From an uncultured Prevotellaceae bacterium (lineage in GTDB: Bacteria > Bacteroidota > Bacteroidia > Bacteroidales > Bacteroidaceae), in NCBI GenBank assembly GCA_946539475.1, contig CAMNHM010000079.1, positions 1 through 12,177 of the forward strand: a stretch of 12,177 nt of DNA, given 5' to 3'. Shown in pieces: positions 6,316 to 12,177 of the stretch (position 1 is the first letter of the stretch; each line of letters begins with the position of its first letter). A model generated the notes under the pieces. It ran no database searches. It had not been told where the DNA came from and saw only the letters and a list, made by a program, of their open reading frames with translations. The position numbers and the translations under genes are program-made.

Positions 6316-8073
6316 CTACTCCTTCAGGTCGAGCTTCAGCTGCAGCTCCTCCAGCTGCTTGGGATCGAGCTCGCCAGGAGCATCGAGCATGACGTCGCGC
6401 CCGCTGTTGTTCTTGGGGAAGGCGATGCAGTCGCGGATGCTGTCGAGACCAGCCATGAGCGACACGAAGCGGTCGAGACCAAAGGCAAGACCTCCGTGAG
6501 GGGGAGCTCCGTACTTGAAGGCATTGATCAGGAATCCGAACTGAGCCATGGCGCGCTCCGGCGTGAAGCCAAGAATCTCGAACATCTTCTCCTGCAGCCG
6601 TCCGTCGTGGATACGCAGCGAGCCGCCGCCCACCTCGACACCGTTGCAGACGAAGTCGTAGGCCACGGCGCGCACCTTCTCAGGCGCTGTATCGAGCAGA
6701 GGGATATCGTCGGGATTGGGCATCGTGAACGGGTGGTGCGTAGCCATCAGGCGCTGCTCCTCGTCGCTCCACTCAAACAAGGGGAAGTCGACAATCCAGA
6801 GGCAGACGAAATTGTCCTTGTCGCGCAGCCCCAGGCGGTCGCCCATCTCCAGGCGCAGCGTGCAAAGCTGTACGCGCGTCTTGTTGGCATTGTCGCCGCT
6901 GAGAATCAGCACGAGGTCGCCGTCCTTGGCGCCCATAGCCTCCTTCACCTGCTGCCATACCTCAGGAGCATAGAACTTGTCGACGCTCGACTTCACCGTG
7001 CCGTCGCTGTTGAACTTCACATAGACGAGCCCCTTCGCACCCACCTGCGGACGCTTCACGAAGTCTGTCAGCTGGTCGAGCTGCTTGCGCGTATAGTCAG
7101 CACAGCCAGGCACGCAGATGCCGCCGATGTAGTTGGCTTCGTTGAACACGGGGAACGTGCCCGTGCCTTTCAGCTGGGGCATCAGCTCCACAAACTCCAT
7201 GCCGAAGCGCAGGTCGGGCTTGTCGCTTCCGAAGCGGCGCATCGCCTCGTGCCACGTCATACGCTGCAGCGGCGGCAGTTCGATGCCACGCACCTCCTTA
7301 AACAGGTGGCGCGCCAGCGACTCGAACACCTCGAGGATGTCCTCCTGCTCTACAAACGACATCTCGCAGTCAATCTGCGTGAACTCCGGCTGACGGTCGG
7401 CACGCAGGTCCTCGTCGCGGAAGCACTTGGCTATCTGGAAGTAACGGTCGAAGCCGGAGACCATCAGCAGCTGCTTCAGCGTCTGCGGCGACTGCGGCAG
7501 GGCGTAGAACTGCCCCGGATTCATGCGCGAGGGCACCACGAAGTCGCGTGCTCCCTCAGGCGTCGAGCCGATCAGGATAGGCGTCTCCACCTCAATGAAC
7601 TGCCGTGAATCGAGGAAGTTGCGGATGAGGATCGTCATCCTGTGGCGCAGCTCGAGATTCTTGCGCACGGCCTGACGGCGCAGGTCGAGATAGCGGTACT
7701 TCATGCGAATGTCATCGCCGCCGTCTGTCTGGTCCTCGATGGTGAAGGGAGGCGTGAGGCTCTCGCTGAGGATCGTCAGCTGCTTCACGAGGATCTCGAT
7801 ATCGCCGGTAGGCATCTTGGGATTCTTCGACTGACGCTCGCTGACGACACCCGTCGCCTGCACGCAGAACTCGCGTCCCAGCCTGTTGGCCTGGTCGCAG
7901 AGCGCAGCGTCCTTCGACTCATCAAACACCAGCTGTGTCAATCCGTAGCGGTCGCGCAGGTCGACAAATGTCATGCCGCCCATCTTGCGCGTGCGCTGCA
8001 CCCAGCCGGCCAGCGTCACTTCCTGTCCGGCATCAGCGAGACGTAGCTCGCCACAAGTCTTTGTTCTGTACAT
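6316..8073 (-). CDS. aspS: Aspartyl-tRNA synthetase
   Basis: AspRS charges tRNA-Asp with aspartate in the cytoplasm. The protein is 585 residues, normal for the bacterial type. An N-terminal OB-fold anticodon-binding domain (about 1-105, [11 protein letters not shown] at 23-33) precedes a class II catalytic core. Motif 1 ends in EVETPIL (161-167), motif 2 is [14 protein letters not shown] (218-231), the bacterial GAD insertion lies at about 300-410, and motif 3 is GLAFGLDRF (528-536). Residue 31 is Met; from memory, His here goes with non-discriminating AspRS, so this enzyme is more likely discriminating, but that is a weak inference. Start: ATG at 8071-8073, where family homology begins; a longer frame reaches 8109 but would cover the -7 promoter box. 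It has its own promoter facing that of the GH105 gene. Confidence 0.98.
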   Translation of the reverse strand: MYRTKTCGELRLADAGQEVTLAGWVQRTRKMGGMTFVDLRDRYGLTQLVFDESKDAALCDQANRLGREFCVQATGVVSERQSKNPKMPTGDIEILVKQLTILSESLTPPFTIEDQTDGGDDIRMKYRYLDLRRQAVRKNLELRHRMTILIRNFLDSRQFIEVETPILIGSTPEGARDFVVPSRMNPGQFYALPQSPQTLKQLLMVSGFDRYFQIAKCFRDEDLRADRQPEFTQIDCEMSFVEQEDILEVFESLARHLFKEVRGIELPPLQRMTWHEAMRRFGSDKPDLRFGMEFVELMPQLKGTGTFPVFNEANYIGGICVPGCADYTRKQLDQLTDFVKRPQVGAKGLVYVKFNSDGTVKSSVDKFYAPEVWQQVKEAMGAKDGDLVLILSGDNANKTRVQLCTLRLEMGDRLGLRDKDNFVCLWIVDFPLFEWSDEEQRLMATHHPFTMPNPDDIPLLDTAPEKVRAVAYDFVCNGVEVGGGSLRIHDGRLQEKMFEILGFTPERAMAQFGFLINAFKYGAPPHGGLAFGLDRFVSLMAGLDSIRDCIAFPKNNSGRDVMLDAPGELDPKQLEELQLKLDLKE

Positions 8074-8106
8074 ATTCTTCTTGCTATTGTTTTTCGAAAC
8101 TGACTG

Positions 8107-8137
8107 CAAAAGTACGCAAATTTCTGCACACTACAAA
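8107..8137 (-). promoter_or_regulatory. Promoter of aspS
   Basis: On the minus strand TTTG (8137-8134) and TACTTTTG (8114-8107) are separated by 19 nt, a match to TTTG-N19-21-TAnnTTTG. The aspS ATG starts 33 bp further on. It is back to back with the GH105 promoter. Confidence 0.8.
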
Positions 8138-8155
8138 AGAAAAGCACCATTTTTC

Positions 8156-8186
8156 TTTGTTTTTCGGCAACTTATTCGTACCTTTG
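8156..8186 (+). promoter_or_regulatory. Promoter of the GH105 gene
   Basis: TTTG at 8156-8159 and TACCTTTG at 8179-8186 are separated by 19 nt, matching the Bacteroidetes consensus. The ATG at 8216 is 29 bp downstream of the -7 box. Confidence 0.8.
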
Positions 8187-8215
8187 CCAGCAGTTAGAAA
8201 ACAAACACTACACTT

Positions 8216-9352
8216 ATGAAACGAAAACTAATGCTACTGGCCACCCTGGCAGCCATGATCCTGCCGGCAGCCGCTCAGACAACAGCCGACGACGTACTGA
8301 GCGTCGCACGTCGCGTCAACGACTATTTCATGCAACACTATGAGGATCCCACCGTGCCCACCAACTGGAAGCGCGTCAGGCCCTCCAGCCTCTGGACGCG
8401 TGCCGTCTACTACGAAGGGCTGATGGCCCTCAACGACGTCGACCCGCAGCAGCGCTACATCGACTATACCGACCGCTGGGCCGACTTCCACCAGTGGACG
8501 CCGCGCAACGGCATCCGCACCTGCGACGCCGACGACCAGTGCTGCGCCCAGACCTACCTCATGCGCTACGACGCCACGAAAGATAATAAGATGTTCGCGC
8601 ACGTGAAGGAGAACCTCGACCACCAGATGCAGACGCCGAGCAACAAGAACCAGAGCCTCTACGGCTGGTGGACATGGATCGACGCCATACAGATGGCAAT
8701 GCCCATCTACATGCAGATGTACCGCCTCACGGGCGACGCCGCCTATCGCGACCACGGCATGAAGATGTACCGCTGGAGCCGCAACGAGTGCGGAGGCGGA
8801 CTCTTCAACACGAAGGAAGGACTATGGTGGCGCGATGCCGACTACGTGCCGCCCTACAAGGAGCCCGACGGCAAGCAGTGCTATTGGAGCAGGGGCAACG
8901 GATGGGTCTACGCCGCCCTCGTGCGCTGCATGAACGAGCTGCAGCCCAAGGAGAAAGCCTACAAAGAGCTGAAGAAAGACTTCCTGCTGATGAGCGACGC
9001 GCTGCGCCTCTGCCAGCGCGAAGACGGCTTCTGGAACCCCTCGCTCGTCTCCACCAACTACGCCATGCCTGAGACGTCAGGTACGTCGCTCTTCCTCTAC
9101 GGCATCTGCTGGGGCATACAGCAGGGATACCTCAAGGCCGACGTCTACCGCCCCGTAGCCGACCGCGCCTGGGCAGCAATGGTGAAGACTGCCGTCCACC
9201 ACGACGGATTCCTGGGATGGATGCAGGGCACGGGCAAGGACCCCGCGGCAGGACAGCCACTGAGCTACACCCGCATACCCGATTTTGAGGACTACGGAAC
9301 GGGATGCTTCCTGCTGGGGGCAACAGAGTATTACAAACTATTAAAGAAATAG
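8216..9352 (+). CDS. Exported GH105/GH88 unsaturated glucuronyl/galacturonyl hydrolase
   Basis: A 378-residue protein of the Glyco_hydro_88 superfamily (YteR/RhiN-like GH105). Such enzymes hydrolyse the 4,5-unsaturated uronyl residue that polysaccharide lyases leave on rhamnogalacturonan and similar oligosaccharides, by hydrating the double bond. A signal peptide covers residues 1-20 (LMLLATLAAMILPAAA), so it acts in the periplasm. The (alpha/alpha)6-barrel is recognisable from SLWTRAVYYEGLMAL (58-72), DADDQCCAQTYL (104-115), the likely catalytic Asp156 in WIDAIQMAMP (154-163), LWWRDADY (203-210) and WSRGNGWVY (224-232), ending in DFEDYGTGCFLLGATEYY. Length is normal. Start: ATG at 8216, 29 bp after a clear promoter; a strong terminator follows, so the gene is probably monocistronic. 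No lyase or SusCD genes are nearby. GH88 activity cannot be excluded. Confidence 0.93.
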   Translation: MKRKLMLLATLAAMILPAAAQTTADDVLSVARRVNDYFMQHYEDPTVPTNWKRVRPSSLWTRAVYYEGLMALNDVDPQQRYIDYTDRWADFHQWTPRNGIRTCDADDQCCAQTYLMRYDATKDNKMFAHVKENLDHQMQTPSNKNQSLYGWWTWIDAIQMAMPIYMQMYRLTGDAAYRDHGMKMYRWSRNECGGGLFNTKEGLWWRDADYVPPYKEPDGKQCYWSRGNGWVYAALVRCMNELQPKEKAYKELKKDFLLMSDALRLCQREDGFWNPSLVSTNYAMPETSGTSLFLYGICWGIQQGYLKADVYRPVADRAWAAMVKTAVHHDGFLGWMQGTGKDPAAGQPLSYTRIPDFEDYGTGCFLLGATEYYKLLKK

Positions 9353-9373
9353 GCAACGACTATTAAAAAAGCA

Positions 9374-9415
9374 TAAAATACCGCACTCAGCAACAGCCTT
9401 TTGTGCGGTATTTTA
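9374..9415 (+). terminator. Intrinsic terminator after the GH105 gene
   Basis: A perfect 13-bp inverted repeat (TAAAATACCGCAC at 9374-9386 with GTGCGGTATTTTA at 9403-9415) has a 16-nt loop. The A-run on the left and T-run on the right flank a GC core, so it could work in both directions. It lies 22 bp after the GH105 stop codon. Confidence 0.85.
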
Positions 9416-9434
9416 AATTTTAGCAGTACTTTTG
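9400..9434 (+). promoter_or_regulatory. Possible promoter of the DUF1573 gene
   Basis: TACTTTTG at 9427-9434 fits the -7 box TAnnTTTG, 33 bp before the ATG at 9468. The nearest -33-like TTTG is at 9400-9403, inside the terminator loop, with a 23-nt spacer that is longer than usual. The -7 box is convincing; the -33 box is doubtful. Confidence 0.55.
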
Positions 9435-9467
9435 CGTCAAAGAAAAAAACATTCAACACCTACAGAC

Positions 9468-9851
9468 ATGAAGAAACTCATACTTTTCACCATGCTGCTC
9501 ATCTGTGGTATCACCACAGCAACAGCTCAGAATCCCGCCGAGATCAAGTTCGACAAGCTGACCTACGACTTCGGCAAGTTCTCGGAGAAAGACCCCATCA
9601 AGACCTGCAAGTTCACCTTCACCAACGTTGGCGAGCAGCCGCTGGTCATCAACCAGGCCGTTGCATCCTGCGGATGCACCGTCCCCAAATACACCAAGGA
9701 ACCCATCCAGCCGGGTGCCAAGGGCGAGATCGAGGTGACCTACAACGGTCGCGGCAAGGTGCTCGGCCACTTCAAGAAGTCGATCACCGTGCGTACCAAC
9801 GGCAAGAACGAGCTCACCCGCCTCTACATTGAAGGCGAGATGGAGGAGTAG
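9468..9851 (+). CDS. Small exported DUF1573 protein
   Basis: A 127-residue DUF1573 protein, very common in Bacteroidetes. The signal peptide is residues 1-20 (MKKLILFTMLLICGITTATA), which decides the start at 9468 over an upstream in-frame ATG at 9432 that lies within the -7 box. The rest is one Ig-like (ASH/MSP-type) beta-sandwich domain. Its hallmarks are YDFGKF (33-38), FTFTNVGEQPLVI (49-61), the SCGCT motif (67-71) with a cysteine pair, and PGAKGEIEVTYN (82-93). The molecular function of the family is not established; envelope-associated binding or scaffolding is a guess. It has a probable own promoter directly behind the GH105 terminator and a gene-free repeat region after it. Confidence 0.92.
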   Translation: MKKLILFTMLLICGITTATAQNPAEIKFDKLTYDFGKFSEKDPIKTCKFTFTNVGEQPLVINQAVASCGCTVPKYTKEPIQPGAKGEIEVTYNGRGKVLGHFKKSITVRTNGKNELTRLYIEGEMEE

Positions 9852-9917
9852 CACGGTCCGCAATCGTGGTTTCGTCGACAGCCCGTCGTGCATTCCTCCG
9901 TCGCGGATCGACGAGTC

Positions 9918-9968
9918 CGTCCGTTTGAGACGGACGTGGCGCGCGTCCCATACGGACGTGACGTCCGT
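9918..9968. repeat. Two GACGGACGT-type dyads, centres 33 bp apart
   Basis: The first dyad has 7-bp arms, CGTCCGT (9918-9924) and ACGGACG (9930-9936), around a 5-nt centre (centre 9927). The second has 8-bp arms, ACGGACGT (9952-9959) and ACGTCCGT (9961-9968), around a single G (centre 9960). The arms share the same core. Confidence 0.9.
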
Positions 9969-10029
9969 CGCCTTTCGACGCTCAGCAGCATTTTGCGGAT
10001 GAGGAGTCAGACAGCATTTGGATTAAAGT

Positions 10030-10074
10030 AAGTAGCAGAAGAGCGTGCTTTTTCGCATTCGTCTTCTGCTACTT
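10030..10074. terminator. 13-bp inverted repeat, possible bidirectional terminator
   Basis: AAGTAGCAGAAGA (10030-10042) pairs perfectly with TCTTCTGCTACTT (10062-10074) across a 19-nt loop that contains a small GCG/CGC inner pairing. It is followed on the plus strand by TCTATTTC and preceded by an A-rich stretch, so the T-tracts are poor. Its place between convergent genes fits termination, but a structural repeat or small RNA end is also possible. Confidence 0.5.
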
Positions 10075-10093
10075 TCTATTTCACACGCCGAGA

Positions 10094-10240
10094 CTTTGAG
10101 ATGCAAAGTAAGCTTCTCGCGCTACCAAAACAAGTTGTTTTGGTCTTCAAAGAAGCCTACTTTGATAATCAAAGTGGCCGACTTTGCTTACCAAAACAAG
10201 TTGTTTTGGTGTCGCAGGTAGCCTTCTTTGCTTACCAAAG
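10094..10240. repeat. 66-bp-period repeat: five dyads at an exact 33-bp step
   Basis: Short dyads CTTTG-5 nt-CAAAG (10094-10108, 10160-10174, 10226-10240) alternate with long ones made of ACCAAAACAA, a central G and TTGTTTTGGT (10124-10144, 10190-10210, identical copies). Dyad centres fall at 10101, 10134, 10167, 10200 and 10233, each 33 bp apart. The 15-nt spacers differ in sequence but not in length; GAAGCCTACTTTG (10152-10164) and GTAGCCTTCTTTG (10218-10230) are related. Confidence 0.95.
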
Positions 10241-10259
10241 GCCTAAGGGAGGCTTAAAT

Positions 10260-11492
10260 CTAAGGGCGCTTCAGCAGGCGGTCGACGGCTTTGTCGAGCG
10301 ACTCTGTGGGCTCGATGATGTTGTAGTCGAGCCAGAAAGCAGGATCGCGGAAGTATTCTACCTTGTCGAAGAAGGCATCGCGGGAGTCGAAGGACTCACG
10401 TCCGCGGATGGGGCGCACAAGGCTGCTGTCAGACTCGCGACCTGTTACGGCTAGCTCGCAGGTGGCGGCAAAGGAGGTGGCGAAGAGCCGGCGGCGCCAG
10501 TCGCAGTTGAAACGGAATGTGGTGCGCTGGTAGCTGAGGTGCATCAGCCCGTCGTCGCCCCTCCGATAGTCGACGAGGCAGGTCAGCTCGCGGGGCCTGA
10601 AGCGCACGCCGAGCGGCTTGCGGACGAGCATCACGCGGGTGGCTTTCTCGCGGTCAGTCATGTCGAGCGAGAGTTCGATGCGGGTGAAGGCGAGCGTCTC
10701 CTGGTCGATGTAGAGGTGCCCGTGCTGCAAGGCGTAGCCTACTGTCTGCCGCGGCTCAATGGCAACGACATACTGCTGGCGGTCGCCGACTACGGTGGAG
10801 GGCTCCATGTGCATGGCGTAGAGGTCGAGCTCGGCGGCATTGAGCAGGAAGTCTGGATTTTTCACCACGTCGAGCTGAACAGCGGCTACGGGTCCGCCAA
10901 GGACCTTGATGCTCAGGGTATCGCTGCGGCGGGGGCTGAGCAGGCGGCGCCCCTTGCGGATGGCGACGCGGTCGCGACCCACTGAGGCATCGTCGTAGGA
11001 CGTCTTGTAAAGGTCGACGACACCCTCGGCGACGGTGATGAAATGCTGGCGCTTCATCGCCGTCTCACGATAGAAGCAGTGGTAGAGCTGTGCCTCGCGG
11101 CTGTAGTTGGAGGGGATGCGCTGCAGGGCCGCGTTGACAAGGTCGCGCGGATTGGTCGACTCAACGAGCAGTTCCTGCAGCTGCACGCTGGCGGGCTGCA
11201 GGCGAACGACGATGCTGGCAGCGTCGCGCCCCTCAAGGGCGACATACTCGGAACGGTAGCCCAGATGGGAGACGACGATCTGATGGGGGCGCTCGGCAAG
11301 CTTCAGCGTGAAGAAGCCGTCGTCGTTAGTGACGACTGCCACCCCCGCGCCGCGAGCTGCTACGCTGGCACCGCTGACGGCCTTGCCCGTAGACGCGCTC
11401 TCCACCCTGCCGCTGACCACGAACGTCTGTGCCAACGATAGCGTCGCGCACGCGAACCATATTATAAATGTCAGAAGAACAGATTGTCTCAT
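10260..11492 (-). CDS. Exported CarboxypepD_reg-like domain protein
   Basis: A 410-residue exported protein. The start is the ATG at 11490-11492, which gives a signal peptide (MRQSVLLTFIIWFACATLSLA, cleavage near residue 21) and lies 26 bp after a promoter. The open frame runs further upstream, but through that promoter. Residues about 24-98 form a carboxypeptidase regulatory-like Ig domain (VSGRVESASTGKAVSGASV, then TNDDGFFTL and VVSHLGYRS), as found at the N-termini of TonB-dependent receptors. There is no plug or barrel here. The C-terminal part resembles a Bacteroidetes family with a YHCFYRET motif (137-144) and an ending with FRDPAFWLDYNIIEPTESL (381-399). The molecular role is unknown; an envelope location is likely. 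It diverges from the metalloprotease gene. Family recognition is good, function is not. Confidence 0.85.
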   Translation of the reverse strand: MRQSVLLTFIIWFACATLSLAQTFVVSGRVESASTGKAVSGASVAARGAGVAVVTNDDGFFTLKLAERPHQIVVSHLGYRSEYVALEGRDAASIVVRLQPASVQLQELLVESTNPRDLVNAALQRIPSNYSREAQLYHCFYRETAMKRQHFITVAEGVVDLYKTSYDDASVGRDRVAIRKGRRLLSPRRSDTLSIKVLGGPVAAVQLDVVKNPDFLLNAAELDLYAMHMEPSTVVGDRQQYVVAIEPRQTVGYALQHGHLYIDQETLAFTRIELSLDMTDREKATRVMLVRKPLGVRFRPRELTCLVDYRRGDDGLMHLSYQRTTFRFNCDWRRRLFATSFAATCELAVTGRESDSSLVRPIRGRESFDSRDAFFDKVEYFRDPAFWLDYNIIEPTESLDKAVDRLLKRP

Positions 11493-11518
11493 AAGCCTCA
11501 GCTTTATTGTTGATGGGA

Positions 11519-11550
11519 CAAAGATACGAATTAATTGCGAAGATTCCAAA
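11519..11550 (-). promoter_or_regulatory. Promoter of the CarboxypepD_reg-like gene
   Basis: On the minus strand TTTG (11550-11547) and TATCTTTG (11526-11519) are separated by 20 nt, matching the Bacteroidetes consensus. The start codon follows 26 bp later. Confidence 0.8.
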
Positions 11551-11576
11551 CTTTTAAGTGAATTAATGCACATTTT

Positions 11577-11608
11577 CTTGCCAGTATCAAAAAAAGTCCG
11601 TACCTTTG
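11577..11608 (+). promoter_or_regulatory. Promoter of the zinc-metalloprotease gene
   Basis: TACCTTTG at 11601-11608 is a perfect -7 box, 17 bp before the ATG at 11626. The -33 position has CTTG at 11577-11580 with a 20-nt spacer, one mismatch from TTTG. Confidence 0.7.
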
Positions 11609-11625
11609 TACACACAAAACAAACA

Positions 11626-12177
11626 ATGAGACGAATGAAATCACTACCCATTATCCTACTGGGCTGCATGACAGCGATGAGCGTCGAAGCCCGCAACTAT
11701 GCGTTGCTGCCCGCCGACAGCATCCCCACGAAGAACGACAGCATACCCGCCGCCGTTGCCGACTCGCTTCAGAACGACACGACCAAGGCCAAGAAGCCTG
11801 AGAAGAAAGAGACGGAATACGAGAAGCTGGTGAAGAAGGGCGGCGTCACAACGGAGGGCCTCTTCCTGGTGCGCCACATCGAGGACAAGTACTACTTCGA
11901 GATACCCGACGAGCTGCTGGGCCGCCTGCTGCTCTGCGTGACCCGCTTCACCGCCGTGCCCCAAGGGCTGGGCAAGTTTGCCGGCGAGGAGGCTAACGAG
12001 TGTGCCGTCTACCTCGAGCGCCGCGACACCACGCAGATCATCATGCGCGAGTACGTACAGAGCCACCTGAGCGACCCTGCCGACCAGATCACGCGCACGC
12101 TGACACAGTCGACGGTCGACCCGATGGTGATGTCGTTCAAGATCATTGGCCGCAACCCTGAGAAGACGGCCAGCCTG
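11626..12177 (+). CDS. DUF5118/DUF5117-type zinc-dependent metalloprotease, N-terminal part (runs off window)
   Basis: The frame is open from the ATG at 11626 to the window edge (184 codons, no stop). The protein begins with a signal sequence (MRRMKSLPIILLGCMTAMSVEA). LLGC could be a lipobox, but cleavage after VEA is equally plausible. A Thr/Lys/Asp-rich linker (about 28-62) leads into a DUF5118-like segment (YEKLVKKGGVTTEGLFLVRH, then YYFEIPDELLGRLLL). The start of DUF5117 follows (VTRFTAVPQGLGKFAGEE, later STVDPMVMSFKIIGRN). Full-length members are about 800 residues and end in a DUF4953 metallopeptidase domain with a zinc motif, which lies beyond the window. The role is an exported, probably periplasmic, peptidase of unknown substrate. 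Family assignment is strong although the catalytic part is not seen. Confidence 0.9.
   Translation, partial: MRRMKSLPIILLGCMTAMSVEARNYALLPADSIPTKNDSIPAAVADSLQNDTTKAKKPEKKETEYEKLVKKGGVTTEGLFLVRHIEDKYYFEIPDELLGRLLLCVTRFTAVPQGLGKFAGEEANECAVYLERRDTTQIIMREYVQSHLSDPADQITRTLTQSTVDPMVMSFKIIGRNPEKTASL

Larger units (their letters stand above)
9852..10259. other. Gene-free convergent intergenic region rich in dyad repeats
   Basis: The 408 bp between two convergent genes hold no credible coding sequence. The only long open frame (from 10101 on the plus strand) runs through repeats into the antisense of the next gene. The region contains a pair of ACGGACGT-type dyads (9918-9968), a 13-bp inverted repeat (10030-10074) and a five-dyad ladder (10094-10240). 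The first 60 bases show only a weak possible long-range pairing: GCACG at 9851-9855 with CGTGC at 9887-9891, flanked by GGAGGA at 9842-9847 and TCCTCC at 9894-9899. No tRNA or known RNA fold was recognised. Confidence 0.8.

Noticed and set aside
6088..7608. 506-codon plus-strand open frame covering the heptamer array and the antisense of aspS
   Set aside because: The aspS frame on the other strand is certain. The N-terminal part is only translated repeat and the rest is rich in Leu/Glu/His/Arg, typical of an antisense shadow.
10094..10240. CRISPR array
   Set aside because: The unit has two different palindromes with 15-nt gaps, there are only two full units, spacers are too short, and no cas genes are near.
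10101..10454. Plus-strand open frame of 117 codons in the dyad-repeat region
   Set aside because: Its first half is the 66-bp repeat, whose period happens to be a multiple of three, and its second half is antisense to the CarboxypepD_reg-like gene.
11656..12066. Minus-strand open frame at the right edge
   Set aside because: It is antisense to the metalloprotease N-terminus, which has a promoter, signal sequence and family motifs.

Overview
The window looks like a chromosomal segment of a Bacteroidales bacterium, most likely Prevotellaceae. The main evidence is the promoters: several genes are preceded by the Bacteroidetes signature TTTG - 19-20 nt - TAnnTTTG. There are also no clear Shine-Dalgarno sequences, A-rich leaders before start codons, and families typical of the phylum (DUF4890, DUF1573, CarboxypepD_reg-like proteins, DUF5117/5118 metalloproteases, secreted GH3 and GH105 enzymes). 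Coding DNA is rather GC-rich and intergenic DNA is AT-rich.

Layout. (1) 1-356: the 3' end of a sensor histidine kinase. (2) 444-2469: a two-gene plus-strand unit, a compact ABC/SMC-type ATPase followed by a DUF4435 (TOPRIM-like) protein. It has its own promoter, and a 98-bp array of fourteen 7-bp repeats fills most of the gap between the genes. The ATPase + DUF4435 combination is that of PARIS-type/OLD-like anti-phage modules. (3) 2466-8073, minus strand: aspS, then a GH3 beta-glucosidase, trmO 7 bp behind it, then a small exported DUF4890 protein. The DUF4890 gene ends tail-to-tail with the DUF4435 gene, and its intrinsic terminator lies inside the DUF4435 coding sequence. Between aspS and GH3 is a second 7-bp repeat array, arranged as a large inverted repeat. 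(4) 8216-9851, plus strand: GH105 unsaturated glucuronyl/galacturonyl hydrolase, a strong terminator, and a small exported DUF1573 protein. (5) 9852-10259: a 408-bp gene-free convergent region with two families of dyad repeats, both stepping at exactly 33 bp, and a 13-bp inverted repeat that may terminate transcription. (6) 10260-12177: a minus-strand CarboxypepD_reg-like exported protein diverging from a DUF5118/DUF5117 zinc-metalloprotease gene that runs off the right edge.

How the parts fit. GH3 and GH105 suggest plant-polysaccharide use, with GH105 acting on unsaturated uronyl ends left by pectin lyases, but there is no SusC/SusD pair here and so no complete polysaccharide utilisation locus. 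AspRS and TrmO serve translation. The parts most worth pursuing are the ATPase/DUF4435 pair and the unusual ordered repeats: two heptamer arrays of different sequence but the same period, and two dyad ladders with the same 33-bp step. I saw no transposase, integrase, tRNA, rRNA or CRISPR array.
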